A stretch of 64,000 nucleotides of DNA from NCBI RefSeq assembly GCF_035944375.1, contig NZ_DASZBE010000031.1. One strand, given 5' to 3'. This DNA comes from Allobosea sp035944375. Lineage in GTDB: Bacteria; Pseudomonadota; Alphaproteobacteria; Rhizobiales; Beijerinckiaceae. The notes beneath the pieces were generated by a model. That model saw only the letters and a list, made by a program, of their open reading frames with translations, did no database searches and was not told the DNA's origin. A program made the position numbers and the translations under genes. Below, in pieces: positions 16,672 to 25,328 of the stretch. The first letter of the stretch is position 1. Each line of letters begins with the position of its first letter.

Positions 16672-17547
16672 TCAGGCGGGCCGTTCGACGCCGAAGGTCG
16701 CGGTCAGGGTGAAGCTGCGCGCCTCGCCCGGGGCGAGCAGGATGGCGCCCGCGCGCCGGTCGAGCGGCTCGTCGGCATCGGCCGGCGAGGTCAGGCCGTG
16801 CCAGGGCTCGATGCAGATGAAGGGGCCGTTCGGCTTGGTCCAGATGCCGAGCTGCGGCAGGTCGGCGAAGGCGAGCGCGATGCCCGGCCGGCCCTCCGCG
16901 CCATACCAGGCCCGGCTGCCCGCGCCCTCCGGAATGATCAGCGCATCGTCGGCGAAGAGCTGATGTTCGAGCGTGAGCACGCCGTCGGCGAAGGCGGAGG
17001 GGTGCAGGTCAGGCGCACGCAGGCCATCCGCATCCAGCCGCTGATGGCGCGGACTCGCGCCATTTCCGAGATGAATGCGGTGATGCAGCCCGGCGCTCTC
17101 CGGCAGCGGCCAGGGGAAGGCCGGGTGATAGCCGAAGCAGAAGGGCATCGGTGCCGCGCCGGCATTGGCGACCCGCGCCGTCATGGCGAGCGAGGCCCCT
17201 TCGAGCCGGTAGGTCATGTCGAGCATGAAGGGGAAGGGATAGGCCGCGCGCGTCTCCTCGTCGTCGGTCAGACGCAGCGTGCAGGAGATGGCGTCCTGCG
17301 CGATCGTCTGGAACCGGGCGGTGCGGGCGACGCCATGGCTCTTGATCGGGTAGCGCGCGCCGTCGATCAGCACCTGGCCGTCCGGATGCTTGCCGATGAC
17401 GGGGAACAGCAGGGGCGAGCGCCCGGCCCAGATCGCCGGATCGCCGCTCCAGAGCCAGTCGCGGCCCTGCGCGTCCCTGACGGATTGCAACTCCGCCCCG
17501 AGCGGGGCGATCTCGACGGCGAGTGCGTCGTTGCGCAGGCTGATCAT
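16672..17547 (-). CDS. Aldose 1-epimerase family protein
   Basis: A 291-residue protein of the galactose-mutarotase fold. It starts MISLRNDALAVEIAPLGAEL at ATG 17547, 8 bp after the DUF1178 stop; a start at 17568 is also open and would overlap that gene. Features are LWSGDPAIWAGRSPLLFP, the SHGVARTARF histidine block, and CFGYHPAFPWP holding the second catalytic histidine. The LacX/YeaD-like subgroup interconverts anomers of sugars or sugar phosphates. It is co-directional with DUF1178 and grxC, so it may be co-transcribed with them. The physiological sugar is unknown. Confidence 0.85.
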   Translation of the reverse strand: MISLRNDALAVEIAPLGAELQSVRDAQGRDWLWSGDPAIWAGRSPLLFPVIGKHPDGQVLIDGARYPIKSHGVARTARFQTIAQDAISCTLRLTDDEETRAAYPFPFMLDMTYRLEGASLAMTARVANAGAAPMPFCFGYHPAFPWPLPESAGLHHRIHLGNGASPRHQRLDADGLRAPDLHPSAFADGVLTLEHQLFADDALIIPEGAGSRAWYGAEGRPGIALAFADLPQLGIWTKPNGPFICIEPWHGLTSPADADEPLDRRAGAILLAPGEARSFTLTATFGVERPA

Positions 17548-17554
17548 CGGCGCA

Positions 17555-18043
17555 TCAATGCCCGGCATCGGGCAGTCGCGGCAGCGGCAGGAAGTTCACA
17601 CCTTCCTCATGCAGCATGCGGGCATCCTCCAGGCTGGCCTCGCCATAGATGGCGCGGCTGTCGCTCTCGCCGTGATGGATCTTCAGAGCCTCTTCCGCAA
17701 AGCGCTTCCCGACATGCTCGGCGTTCTCTGCCACCTGCCGGTGCAGTTCCGTGAGCATCTGGCGGAGCGCGATCTCCTTCTCGCCCATCAGCGCGACCGG
17801 GGCGACCTCGGGCGCGGCCGCGTCCGCGGGCGGGGCGGCTGACGGGGCCGGCGCGTCGATCATCGTCTTGCCGCGGTCGGTGCGCGCGACATGCGGCGCC
17901 ATGATCGCACGCTCGACCTTGATGCTGTTGCAGACCGGGCAGGAGACGAAGCCGCGCCTGGCCTGCTCCTCGAAGCTGGCGGAGGTGGCGAACCAGCTCT
18001 CGAAGTCGTGGGCCTGCTCGCAGATGAGGGCGTATTTGATCAT
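17555..18043 (-). CDS. DUF1178 family protein
   Basis: A 162-residue protein starting MIKYALICEQAHDFESWF at ATG 18043; the upstream part of the open frame (to 18178) is an overlap. The N-terminus carries paired cysteines, CEQ and later CPVCNS, that look like a small zinc ribbon, then an Ala/Pro linker and a helical C-terminal half ending EARMLHEEGVNFLPLPRLP. This architecture, including the EEGVNFLPLP end, is diagnostic for DUF1178, conserved in alphaproteobacteria next to grxC. Its function is unknown. It precedes the epimerase gene and follows grxC by 64 bp. Confidence 0.88.
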   Translation of the reverse strand: MIKYALICEQAHDFESWFATSASFEEQARRGFVSCPVCNSIKVERAIMAPHVARTDRGKTMIDAPAPSAAPPADAAAPEVAPVALMGEKEIALRQMLTELHRQVAENAEHVGKRFAEEALKIHHGESDSRAIYGEASLEDARMLHEEGVNFLPLPRLPDAGH

Positions 18044-18107
18044 GATGTGATGGCAGGCGGCCGGCCTGGCAGGCCGCCGGAACCGGACGTCGTGGGAGGA
18101 GTGGCGC

Positions 18108-18365
18108 TCACGCGGCCAGCAGCTTGTCGAGTTCGCCGCGGGCGTCCAGCGCGTGGATGTCGTCGGAGCCCCCGACATGCTTCTCGCCGATGAAGATCTG
18201 GGGAACCGAGGTGCGGCCGCCGGCCCGGGCGGTCATCGTCAGGCGCTGTTCGGGCTTGCCGTCGACGTCGATCTCGTCGAAGGCCACGCCCTTCTTCGTC
18301 AGAAGCGACTTGGCGGCCTTGCAATAGGGGCACCAGGGGGTGGTGTAGATGGTGACGGGCGGCAT
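18108..18365 (-). CDS. grxC: Glutaredoxin 3
   Basis: An 85-residue dithiol glutaredoxin starting MPPVTIYTTPWCPYCKAA at ATG 18365; in-frame starts further out add an unlikely tail. The active site is CPYC (residues 12-15). TSVPQIFIGEKHVGG carries the cis-proline and glutathione-binding glycines. It reduces protein disulfides and glutathione mixed disulfides in the cytoplasm. It lies between comF and DUF1178 on the same strand, the order seen in many Rhizobiales. Confidence 0.94.
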   Translation of the reverse strand: MPPVTIYTTPWCPYCKAAKSLLTKKGVAFDEIDVDGKPEQRLTMTARAGGRTSVPQIFIGEKHVGGSDDIHALDARGELDKLLAA

Positions 18366-18440
18366 TGCGGGATCCATGCGGTTGGACAGTGTCTCAATGT
18401 AGGGGCTCGTCATGCTTTCGTCACCGGGCGAAACGGCCGG

Positions 18441-19331
18441 TCAGGTGCCATCGCTGACGACCCGCGCGAAAGTCAGGATGTCGACCGCGCGCGCCCCGCC
18501 GCGCAGCAGCGCCCGCGCCGCCGCATTGCCGGTTGCGCCCGTGGTCAGGACGTCGTCGACCAGCAGCACGCGGCGGCCCTCGATCTGTGGCCGCGCCGCC
18601 GGCAGGACCCTGAACGCACCCTGGAGATTGTCGGCCCGCTGCGCCCGAGTCAGACCGACCTGCTGGCGCGTGCGCTTCACCCGCGCCAGAGCCAGCGGCG
18701 CGAGCGGCACAGCTGATCCGCGCGAGACCACCTGCGCCAGCGCCGCCGCCTGGTTGAAGCGCCGGGTCCAGAGCCGGAAGCGGTGCAGCGGCACAGGCAC
18801 GATCACATCCGTGTCGGGCAGCAATTCGCGCCCGGCCTGGATCATCATCCGCCCCATCGTCAGGGCGAGGTCGGTGCGGTCGCCATATTTCAGCCGGTGG
18901 ACCAGTTCGCGGGCCGTGCCGTCGAAGCGGCAGACGGCGCGGGCGCGCGCAAACACGGGCGGATCGGCGATGGCAGCGGGCGAGACCAGCCCCTCGCCGA
19001 GATCGACGGCGAAGGGCGTTCCCAGCCGCTCGCAATAGGGCCGCTCGATGAAGCGCATCTCGCCCCAGCAGGTCGGGCAGAGCGCCTGCGCCTCGCCCGT
19101 CGCGGCCTGGCAGGCGATGCAGGAGGGCGGGTAGACGATGTCCACGGCGGCCCGCAACCCGCTTCCGAGCCAGCCCGCGGCAGGCCGGACGACGTGCCGC
19201 AGCACCCGGCCGGAGATGGTTTGCGTTGCCTCGGAGGCGCCGGGGAGAGGATCGTCGTCAAGGGCGGCGGCCGTGGCGGCAGGATCGTGTCGTTCACGAA
19301 AGCCTGATGTCCCGGCCCTGTCATGCTGCAT
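18441..19331 (-). CDS. comF: ComF family protein (phosphoribosyltransferase fold)
   Basis: A 296-residue protein. I take ATG 19331 (MQHDRAGTSGFRERH); the frame is open to 19376. The N-terminal part has a double-zinc motif (CIACQ ... CPTCWGEM). The C-terminal PRTase domain carries the PRPP loop RVLLVDDVLTTGAT, and YGDRTDLALTMGRMM and KRTRQQVGLTRAQRADN are the family blocks. ComF proteins are tied to DNA uptake and recombination in competent bacteria; in non-competent species the role is unclear. It is convergent with nothing and divergent from the old yellow enzyme. Confidence 0.9.
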   Translation of the reverse strand: MQHDRAGTSGFRERHDPAATAAALDDDPLPGASEATQTISGRVLRHVVRPAAGWLGSGLRAAVDIVYPPSCIACQAATGEAQALCPTCWGEMRFIERPYCERLGTPFAVDLGEGLVSPAAIADPPVFARARAVCRFDGTARELVHRLKYGDRTDLALTMGRMMIQAGRELLPDTDVIVPVPLHRFRLWTRRFNQAAALAQVVSRGSAVPLAPLALARVKRTRQQVGLTRAQRADNLQGAFRVLPAARPQIEGRRVLLVDDVLTTGATGNAAARALLRGGARAVDILTFARVVSDGT

Positions 19332-19444
19332 TGCAGCACCTATCTTGAGGGCGTCCGACCGTCGGGGCCGCCGCATCGCCTGCGCCGCCCCGGACGGTCT
19401 CTCTTTTTGTCGGCCGCGCCGCGGCCCCTCCGAGGACCACCCCC

Positions 19445-20554
19445 ATGACCCGATCCGATCCGTCCAGCCCCAAGCTGTTCTCGCCGTTGCGCCTCGGCGA
19501 CATCGATCTCGCCAACCGCGTCGTGATGGCGCCGCTGACGCGCAACCGCGCGACCCATGGCAATGATGCGCCCAACGCGCTCAATGTCGAGTATTATCGC
19601 CAGCGCGCCGGCGCTGGGCTGATCATCTCCGAGGCCACGCAGATCTCGCAGCAGGGCCAGGGTTATGTGTGGACGCCCGGCATGTACACCGCCGAGCAGG
19701 TCGCCGGCTGGAAGGCCGTGACCGACGCCGTCCATGCCGAAGGCGGCAAGATCATCGCCCAGCTCTGGCATGTCGGCCGCATCAGCCATGTCTCGCTGCA
19801 GCCGGGCGGGCAGGCCCCGGTCGCCCCCTCCGCCATTCCCGCCAAGGGCAAGACCTATGTCGAGAGCGGCTTCGTCGACGTCTCGGCGCCGCGTGCGCTT
19901 TCGCTGGAGGAACTGCCCGGAATCGTCGCCGACTATGCGAAGGCGGCCGAGAACGCCAAGGCCGCCGGCTTCGACGGCATCGAGATCCACGCGGCCAATG
20001 GCTATCTGCTCGACCAGTTCCTGCGCGACGGCACGAACACCCGCAGCGACGCCTATGGCGGCTCGATCGAGAACCGCGCGCGGCTGACGCTCGAAGTCGT
20101 CGAGGCGGTGGTGAAGGTGTTCGGCAAGGGGCGCGTCGGCATTCGCCTGTCTCCCGTCACGCCCGCCAACGATGCGCGCGACAGCGATCCGCAGCCGCTG
20201 TTTGCGCATCTCGTCGCCCGGCTGGACGAGGCGGGGGTCGCCTTCATCCATGTCATCGAGGGCGCGACGGGCGGGCCCCGCGACTTCCTGCCCTTCAATT
20301 ACGATGCGCTGCGCAAGGCCTTTCGCGGCGCCTATATCGCCAATAACGGCTTCGACCGGGCGTCGGCGATCGAGGCGGTCGAGAGCGGGCGCGTCGATGC
20401 GGTCGCCTTCGGCCGGCTCTTCATCGCAAATCCGGATCTCGTCGAGCGGCTGCGGCGCGACTCAGCCCTGAACACGCCCGAGCCCTCGCTGTTCTATGGC
20501 GGCGACGGCAAGGGCTACACCGACTATCCGACGCTGCAGGACGCCGCGGCCTGA
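19445..20554 (+). CDS. nemA: Alkene reductase, old yellow enzyme family (N-ethylmaleimide reductase-like)
   Basis: A 369-residue FMN-dependent TIM-barrel oxidoreductase. FSPLRLGDIDLANRVVMAPLTRNRA opens the barrel, HVGRISH carries the conserved histidine, HAANGYLLDQFL the substrate-binding HxxN block and NTRSDAYGGSIENRARL the family signature; YIANNGFDRASA leads to the FMN phosphate site. It reduces activated C=C bonds, nitroesters or quinones with NAD(P)H. It is a single-gene unit followed by a GC-rich hairpin and a tRNA gene. The symbol is a homology label and the natural substrate is unknown. Confidence 0.92.
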   Translation: MTRSDPSSPKLFSPLRLGDIDLANRVVMAPLTRNRATHGNDAPNALNVEYYRQRAGAGLIISEATQISQQGQGYVWTPGMYTAEQVAGWKAVTDAVHAEGGKIIAQLWHVGRISHVSLQPGGQAPVAPSAIPAKGKTYVESGFVDVSAPRALSLEELPGIVADYAKAAENAKAAGFDGIEIHAANGYLLDQFLRDGTNTRSDAYGGSIENRARLTLEVVEAVVKVFGKGRVGIRLSPVTPANDARDSDPQPLFAHLVARLDEAGVAFIHVIEGATGGPRDFLPFNYDALRKAFRGAYIANNGFDRASAIEAVESGRVDAVAFGRLFIANPDLVERLRRDSALNTPEPSLFYGGDGKGYTDYPTLQDAAA

Positions 20555-20587
20555 CGCGGTCGCTCCGAGGCGATCCACCGACGAGGA

Positions 20588-20619
20588 GGGGGCGCAGCCG
20601 GTGCCCCCTTCGCAATTTT
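20588..20619 (+). terminator. Probable intrinsic terminator of the alkene reductase gene
   Basis: GGGGGC (20588-20593) and GCCCCC (20603-20608) can form a six-bp GC stem around a nine-base loop, 34 bp after the stop codon. It is followed by TTCGCAATTTT. The U-tract is short and interrupted, so it may be weak. Confidence 0.4.
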
Positions 20620-20641
20620 CGGCCTCGCTGTGCAAAAACAG

Positions 20642-20669
20642 TTGCAGGCGGGCAGCGCTGCGATTAAAC
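20642..20669 (+). promoter_or_regulatory. Possible sigma-70 type promoter for tRNA-Glu
   Basis: TTGCAG (20642-20647) and TTAAAC (20664-20669) are separated by 16 bp and lie 18 bp ahead of the tRNA. This is the spacing expected for a housekeeping promoter, but both hexamers are imperfect. Confidence 0.3.
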
Positions 20670-20687
20670 AGCAGCCCTTGCCGCGCT

Positions 20688-20762
20688 GCTCCCATCGTCT
20701 AGCGGTCAGGACGTCGCCCTCTCACGGCGAAAACTGGGGTTCGATTCCCCATGGGAGCGCCA
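20688..20762 (+). tRNA. tRNA-Glu (anticodon CTC)
   Basis: A full cloverleaf is visible. The acceptor stem is GCTCCCA/TGGGAGC with discriminator G and an encoded CCA. The anticodon stem TCGCC/GGCGA encloses the loop CTCTCAC, reading CTC at positions 34-36. The T-arm is TGGGG-TTCGATT-CCCCA. The D-arm carries the AGCGGTC loop. It decodes GAG, the dominant Glu codon in this GC-rich genome. Confidence 0.97.
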
Positions 20763-20924
20763 TCGCGCCGCAATCCACCAGAAATCAATGCCTTAGCTGC
20801 CCAGCCGGCTCGTGACCCAAGCCCGCGGCCATCGTATCCCGACTGGTGCCGGATCGTTCCGAAGGCGGGCGGAGGTTGAATTCTGCCGCGCCATCTTTTC
20901 TGGCTTCCGGGCTGGTGGAGTATC

Positions 20925-22142
20925 CTATCGCCTGGCGGTCAACGCGCTTCGGACGTCTTCCACCTGCGCGGCCGTGACCGGCGCACCGTTATTGCCCCAG
21001 CTGGCCCGGACATAGCTTGCAACCGAGGCGATCTGATCGTCCGTGAGCTTCCAGCCGAAGGCCGGCATGGACAGCGGGCTGGGTCGAGCGGCCGTTGGAA
21101 CGGCCCGTGCGCCCTCCAGAATGATGCGGATGACCGTGGTCGGGTCGGGGTCGTTGAGCTTGTTGGAGCCGGCGAGCCGCGCGAAGACATGCGGCACCCC
21201 GACGCCGGTCGAGACATGGCAGGCGCTGCAATTGTCGAAATAGATGGCGCGGCCGGCCTTTAGCACGGCCTCGCTGGGCCGCGACGATGGCGCGCGTGCC
21301 TCGGAATCGAGACTCTTCAGATAGGTCGCGATCGCGCCGAGATCCGCCTCGGTCATCTCTTCGGTCGACACGTTGACGACCTCGCCCATGCGCGTCAGCG
21401 CGCCGGTATGGGCGTTGCGGCCGGTCTTGAGGAAGGCGACGATCTCGGCGGCGCTCCAGTGTTCGAGACCGCCATTGCGGCCGCCGCGGATATTCGGTGC
21501 CGCCCAGTTTTCCAGCTGCCCGCCCATGAGATGGCGGTCCTTGTTGTCGGCTCCCGCCAGGTTCTTCTCGGTGTGGCAGCCGGCGCAATGGCCCGGCCCC
21601 TCGACCAGATAAGCGCCGCGGTTCCATTCGGGCGAGCGCGCCGGATCCGCGCGAAATTCGCCGGGCTCGAAGAACATCATGTTCCAGATCCCGACCATCC
21701 GCCGCCAGCTCAGCGGAAACGGCAGTTCATGCTCCTTGCGCTCTTTGCTGACGCGCGGGCGCGACGCCAGATAGTCATAGACCGCATCGACATCCGCGCG
21801 CGGCATCTTGGTGAAGTGCGGATAGGGAAAGGCCGGGTAGAGCCGCGAGCCGTCCCGCGAGCGGCCGTGATGCAGGGCGCGGTGGAAATCGTCCTTCGAC
21901 CAGCGGCCGATCCCGGTGGCCTCGTCGAAGGTGATGTTGGGCGTATGGATCGTGCCGAACGGCGTCTCCATCGCACGCCCTCCGGCGAAGGCTTCTCCCC
22001 CCGCCTCCGTGTGGCAGCTTTGGCAGTTTGCAGTCGCGGTGATGTAGCGGCCGCGTTCGACCTGGGCATGGGAGTTCTGCTGGGCCGCGCCCGGCTGTGC
22101 CCAGATGGTGAGGACCCCGGCGAGGACGATCAGCGACCTCAT
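20925..22142 (-). CDS. Triheme cytochrome c subunit of a gluconate-2-dehydrogenase-type enzyme
   Basis: A 405-residue exported cytochrome starting MRSLIVLAGVLTIWAQPGAAQ at ATG 22142, with a cleavable signal. Three heme c attachment sites are CQSCH, CAGCH and CSACH, spaced about 140-150 residues apart, as in the cytochrome subunits of gluconate, sorbitol and alcohol dehydrogenases. It passes electrons from the flavoprotein to the respiratory chain. The start overlaps the flavoprotein stop (ATGA). A longer frame to 22295 lies within the upstream gene and is not used. Confidence 0.92.
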   Translation of the reverse strand: MRSLIVLAGVLTIWAQPGAAQQNSHAQVERGRYITATANCQSCHTEAGGEAFAGGRAMETPFGTIHTPNITFDEATGIGRWSKDDFHRALHHGRSRDGSRLYPAFPYPHFTKMPRADVDAVYDYLASRPRVSKERKEHELPFPLSWRRMVGIWNMMFFEPGEFRADPARSPEWNRGAYLVEGPGHCAGCHTEKNLAGADNKDRHLMGGQLENWAAPNIRGGRNGGLEHWSAAEIVAFLKTGRNAHTGALTRMGEVVNVSTEEMTEADLGAIATYLKSLDSEARAPSSRPSEAVLKAGRAIYFDNCSACHVSTGVGVPHVFARLAGSNKLNDPDPTTVIRIILEGARAVPTAARPSPLSMPAFGWKLTDDQIASVASYVRASWGNNGAPVTAAQVEDVRSALTARR

Positions 22143-23896
22143 GATTGCACCAGCGGACCGGGAGCGCGCAGATACTGGGTGCGGATCGCGTCGGCGGCCC
22201 AATAGGCCAGCGCGGCGACCGTTCCCGTCGGATTGTAGCCGGCGTTCTGCGGGAAGACGCCCGCGCCCATCACGAACAGGTTCGGAACGTCCCAACTCTG
22301 CAGATAGCGGTTGACCACGCTGTTGGCCGGCGTCGTGCCCATGATCGTGCCGCCCGTGTTGTGCGTGGTCTGGTAGGGCATGGAATCATAGGGACCGGAA
22401 CGGTCCTCGATCTTGATCTCGCGGCCGCCCATGCCCTTGGCGATGGCGGTGACCCGCTCGGTCATAAAGGCTGCCATGGCGCGATCATTGGGCGTGAAGT
22501 CATAGGTCATGCGCATCAGCGGGCGCCCATAGACGTCCTTGTAGGTCGGATCGAGATCGAGCGCGTTCGTCGCATAGGCCATCGACGCCCCATGCGCGCC
22601 GACGCTCGTCGATTTCAGGAAATTATCCGCGACCGCCTTTTTCCAGGCCGAGCCCCAATTGGGCGTGCCCTCGGGCGTGCGGTGGGTCTCGATCGGCCGG
22701 GCGTTGGTGGTCCAGTTGGCGAGGTAGCCGCCGCCGATGAAACCGAGGCCGGAATGGTCGAAATTATCGCCGTTATACTCGTCGACGCACATCCCCAGCG
22801 CGCCGGCCCCGACGAAACCATTGGTGTATTTGTCGTCGTAGAAGACCTGGGCGGAGGTCATGACCTGGTAGCAGTAGTTCTTCCCCACCAAGCCTTCGCC
22901 CGTCGCAGGATTGTAGATTTCGCCGATGCCTGAGAGCATCATCAGCCGCGTGTTGCTGAGCTGATAGGCGCACAGGATGACCAGATCCGCCGGCTGCTCG
23001 TATTCGTTCCCGTCGATATCGACATGGATCACGCCCGTGGCGCGCCGTCCGGTGCTGTCCTTCTGGATCGACAGCACCTCGTTTTGGACCTTGAGCGTGA
23101 AGTTCGGCTTGCGCATCAGGACCGGCAGGATCGTGGTCTGCGCGCTGGCCTTCGAGTAGTTGCCGCAGCCATATTTCTCGCAGAAGCCGCAATAGCTGCA
23201 AGGAGCGAGCTGGACCCCGAGCGGATTCGTGTAGGCGCGGGACATGTTCGCCGAAGGACCGGGGAACGGGTTCAACCCGAGTTCGCGCGCCGAGCGGGCG
23301 AACTGGTTCTGCGAAAACGTCATATGCATCGGCGGGTTCGGATATTCGGCGCTGCGAGGCCCCTCGAACGGATTGCCGCCCGCGACGATGGTCCCGCCCA
23401 GATTGCCGGCCTTGCCACCGATGCCGCAGAGTTTCTCGAACCGGTCGAAATGCGGCTCCAGCTCGTCATAGGTGACGCCGTAATCCTGCACCGTCATACC
23501 CTCGGGCAGCGATCCGTAGCGCTCGGTGTTGTGCGAGGCGGCAACGAAGTCGCTGGGCAGGAAGCGCCAGGTCTGGCCGTTCCAATGGACGCCTCCGCCG
23601 CCGACGCCCTCCCCGGGCAGGAACGAGCCCCAGCGGCGCATGGGCAGCGCCGTCTGTCCTCGATTGTTGCGGAAAGTCAGCGTCTCGCGGGAGTTGTTCT
23701 GGAACATCTCCTTGCGCCAATACCAGCGCAGTTCGTCGGGCGCCGTCGTCGTCGGAAAATGGGTCGGCGTGTCGCGCCAGTCACCACGCTCGATCGCCAG
23801 GACCTGGAGCCCCGCCTCCGTCAGTTCCTGCGCCATGATGGCCCCGGTCCAGCCGAATCCGACCAGGACCACGTCGACTGCAGGCAGCTTCTTCAT
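22139..23896 (-). CDS. GMC-family FAD dehydrogenase, large subunit (gluconate 2-dehydrogenase-like)
   Basis: A 585-residue flavoprotein. The N-terminal FAD site is VLVGFGWTGAIMAQEL followed by an acidic ribose-binding end (AIERG). A cysteine cluster CSYCGFCEKYGC lies near residues 224-235; in FAD-dependent glucose, fructose and sorbitol dehydrogenases this cluster holds an iron-sulfur centre that relays electrons to the cytochrome. The C-terminus has MPYQTTHNTGGTIMGTTP and GAGVFPQNAGYNPTGTVAAL with the catalytic HN/His-type region. It oxidises a polyol or sugar acid in the periplasm, exported together with the small subunit. It lies 36 bp after the small-subunit gene. Substrate uncertain. Confidence 0.92.
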   Translation of the reverse strand: MKKLPAVDVVLVGFGWTGAIMAQELTEAGLQVLAIERGDWRDTPTHFPTTTAPDELRWYWRKEMFQNNSRETLTFRNNRGQTALPMRRWGSFLPGEGVGGGGVHWNGQTWRFLPSDFVAASHNTERYGSLPEGMTVQDYGVTYDELEPHFDRFEKLCGIGGKAGNLGGTIVAGGNPFEGPRSAEYPNPPMHMTFSQNQFARSARELGLNPFPGPSANMSRAYTNPLGVQLAPCSYCGFCEKYGCGNYSKASAQTTILPVLMRKPNFTLKVQNEVLSIQKDSTGRRATGVIHVDIDGNEYEQPADLVILCAYQLSNTRLMMLSGIGEIYNPATGEGLVGKNYCYQVMTSAQVFYDDKYTNGFVGAGALGMCVDEYNGDNFDHSGLGFIGGGYLANWTTNARPIETHRTPEGTPNWGSAWKKAVADNFLKSTSVGAHGASMAYATNALDLDPTYKDVYGRPLMRMTYDFTPNDRAMAAFMTERVTAIAKGMGGREIKIEDRSGPYDSMPYQTTHNTGGTIMGTTPANSVVNRYLQSWDVPNLFVMGAGVFPQNAGYNPTGTVAALAYWAADAIRTQYLRAPGPLVQS

Positions 23897-23932
23897 GGCG
23901 CTCTCTCCTTCGATGGGCCGACCTTGTCCGTG

Positions 23933-24667
23933 TCAGCGCGGGCTCCAGGCAGGGCCGCCCATGAGGCCTACCGGTTCGAGCGCGATCGGCGCCCCGTCAT
24001 GGTTCAGGAAGTCGCGATAGTCGTAGCGAGCCCCGGGGAAGCCCACGAGCCGCCAGCCGACCATGTCGCGGTTGCCGCCATAAACCGGATCGCAGAAGAA
24101 CCCCTCGATGGCGTTCTCCAGCACCAGGGCGAAGAAGGCCCGGGCCGGCACGTCGCCGAAAGCGAGATCGCCCTTCTCGAGCCGCGCCAGCACCGCGTCC
24201 TGCTGGCCGGCGCTCAGATCGGCGAAGCTCCGACCGCCGAACTCGGCGGCGCAGACTCGATCGAGCGCGGCGATGCCAGCCCGGTACAGCCCCGCCGGCG
24301 GCTGGTGATACTGATAGCCTTGCTCCGTCGTGCCCTCGCCGAAGGGCCCCGCCATGTACCAGCGCTCGCCGCGCCCGTAGAAGCCGGCCAGTTGATTGTC
24401 GATGAAACCGATGACGTTGGCGTCACGCGCGCCCGGGCCGCGCTCATCGCTGGGGATAAGCCGCTCAACCATGGCCTCGATGCAGCGGCGCTCGGCGGCG
24501 GTGAAGAACCGCGCCCCATCGAAGCGATAGGGCGTCGCGGTCCAGCCGGCGGTCCAGGGTATCGTTCCGGAAATCGTACGTGCCGACAGCGGCAGAGCGC
24601 CAAGGCCAGCGCCGGTAACCAGCAGCCCGAACAGTACATCCCGTCGCTTATGGCCCCGGCTGTCCAT
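23933..24667 (-). CDS. Gluconate 2-dehydrogenase subunit 3 family protein
   Basis: A 244-residue small subunit beginning MDSRGHKRRDVLFGLLVTGAG at ATG 24667. The RRDVLFGLLV core resembles a Tat signal, and the subunit probably carries the folded flavoprotein across the membrane with it. DUF3/Gluconate_2-dh3 features are FFTAAERRCIEAMVERLIPSDE, GVIGFIDNQLAG-like helix and GFFCDPVYGGNRDMVGW near the C-terminus. The open frame continues upstream to 25324 without a stop, but that part encodes an unrelated integrase fragment; the true start is set by the signal sequence. Confidence 0.9.
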   Translation of the reverse strand: MDSRGHKRRDVLFGLLVTGAGLGALPLSARTISGTIPWTAGWTATPYRFDGARFFTAAERRCIEAMVERLIPSDERGPGARDANVIGFIDNQLAGFYGRGERWYMAGPFGEGTTEQGYQYHQPPAGLYRAGIAALDRVCAAEFGGRSFADLSAGQQDAVLARLEKGDLAFGDVPARAFFALVLENAIEGFFCDPVYGGNRDMVGWRLVGFPGARYDYRDFLNHDGAPIALEPVGLMGGPAWSPR

Positions 24668-24683
24668 CGTGAGTCCCCCCGTC

Positions 24684-24697
24684 ATTTCAGGTGAAAT
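24684..24697. promoter_or_regulatory. Palindrome in front of the GMC dehydrogenase operon
   Basis: ATTTCA-GG-TGAAAT is a perfect inverted repeat with six-bp arms, 17 bp upstream of the small-subunit ATG. Its AT content contrasts with the surroundings, so it may be an operator for an unidentified regulator. No regulator gene is adjacent. Confidence 0.35.
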
Positions 24698-24866
24698 GCG
24701 CGGGGAGCGAAGATCGTTCCAAAAAACGTTGCGGGTCTGCCGGCGAGTGCCCGCGTCCGGATCGTGGCTCGGGAGGTGGGTCAAGCTGGGATTGGCGATC
24801 CCGAACTCAAAGCGGAAGGCACCCATCCTCCGCTCAGCAAGCCCAACGCTCTGCCCTGGAATGTCC

Positions 24867-25324
24867 TGCTCGACGCGGATCAGCATGCGCGCACCGTCGA
24901 TGTCGGCGACCTTGAGGTTGGCGATCTCCGAGACCCGCAGGCCGCAGCCATAGGCGATGCTCAGCGCGGCGCGATCCTTCAGGCTCTGTGCATGGGCCAG
25001 CAGCAGCGCCATCTCCTGCGTGTCCAGAACCACCGGCAGGCGATCCGGTGTCGGGATCCGCGCCATGCGGTCACGCAAGCCGGTCCGGCTCAACGTGACA
25101 CGGAAGACTAACCGCAGGGCCGTGCAGACCTGGTTCATTCGGGAATAGCTCGCCCCCAGCGAAGCCATATGAAGGCGGTAGCGCCGCAGATCCTCAGGCT
25201 CGGCCCGGTCCGGCGGCAAGCCGAAGAAGGCCGTGACCTCACGGACCTGCCGGACATGGTCGCGCTGCGTGTGCTCGCCAAACCGGCGGATGGTCATGGC
25301 CTCGATCATCCGCTGGCGCAGCAC
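24867..25324 (-). pseudogene. Truncated IS91-associated tyrosine integrase remnant
   Basis: About 153 codons from 25324 encode LRQRMIEAMTIRRFGEHTQ, a core-binding SAM-like domain (EDLRRYRLHMASLGASYSRM), and the first part of the catalytic domain with the first conserved Arg in YGCGLRVSEIANLKVADID. Homology ends abruptly at MLIRVEQ: the usual GKGRKDR...H-x-x-R and tyrosine are absent, replaced by unrelated sequence that happens to stay open into the dehydrogenase small-subunit gene. Accessory integrases of this type travel with IS91-like units. It cannot be active without the catalytic Tyr. Confidence 0.8.
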
Positions 25325-25328
25325 CCGT

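Noticed and set aside
23933..25324. 463-residue integrase-dehydrogenase fusion protein
   Set aside because: The dehydrogenase subunit has a signal sequence at its own start (24667) and the integrase homology ends about 67 codons before it, so the joined frame is accidental.
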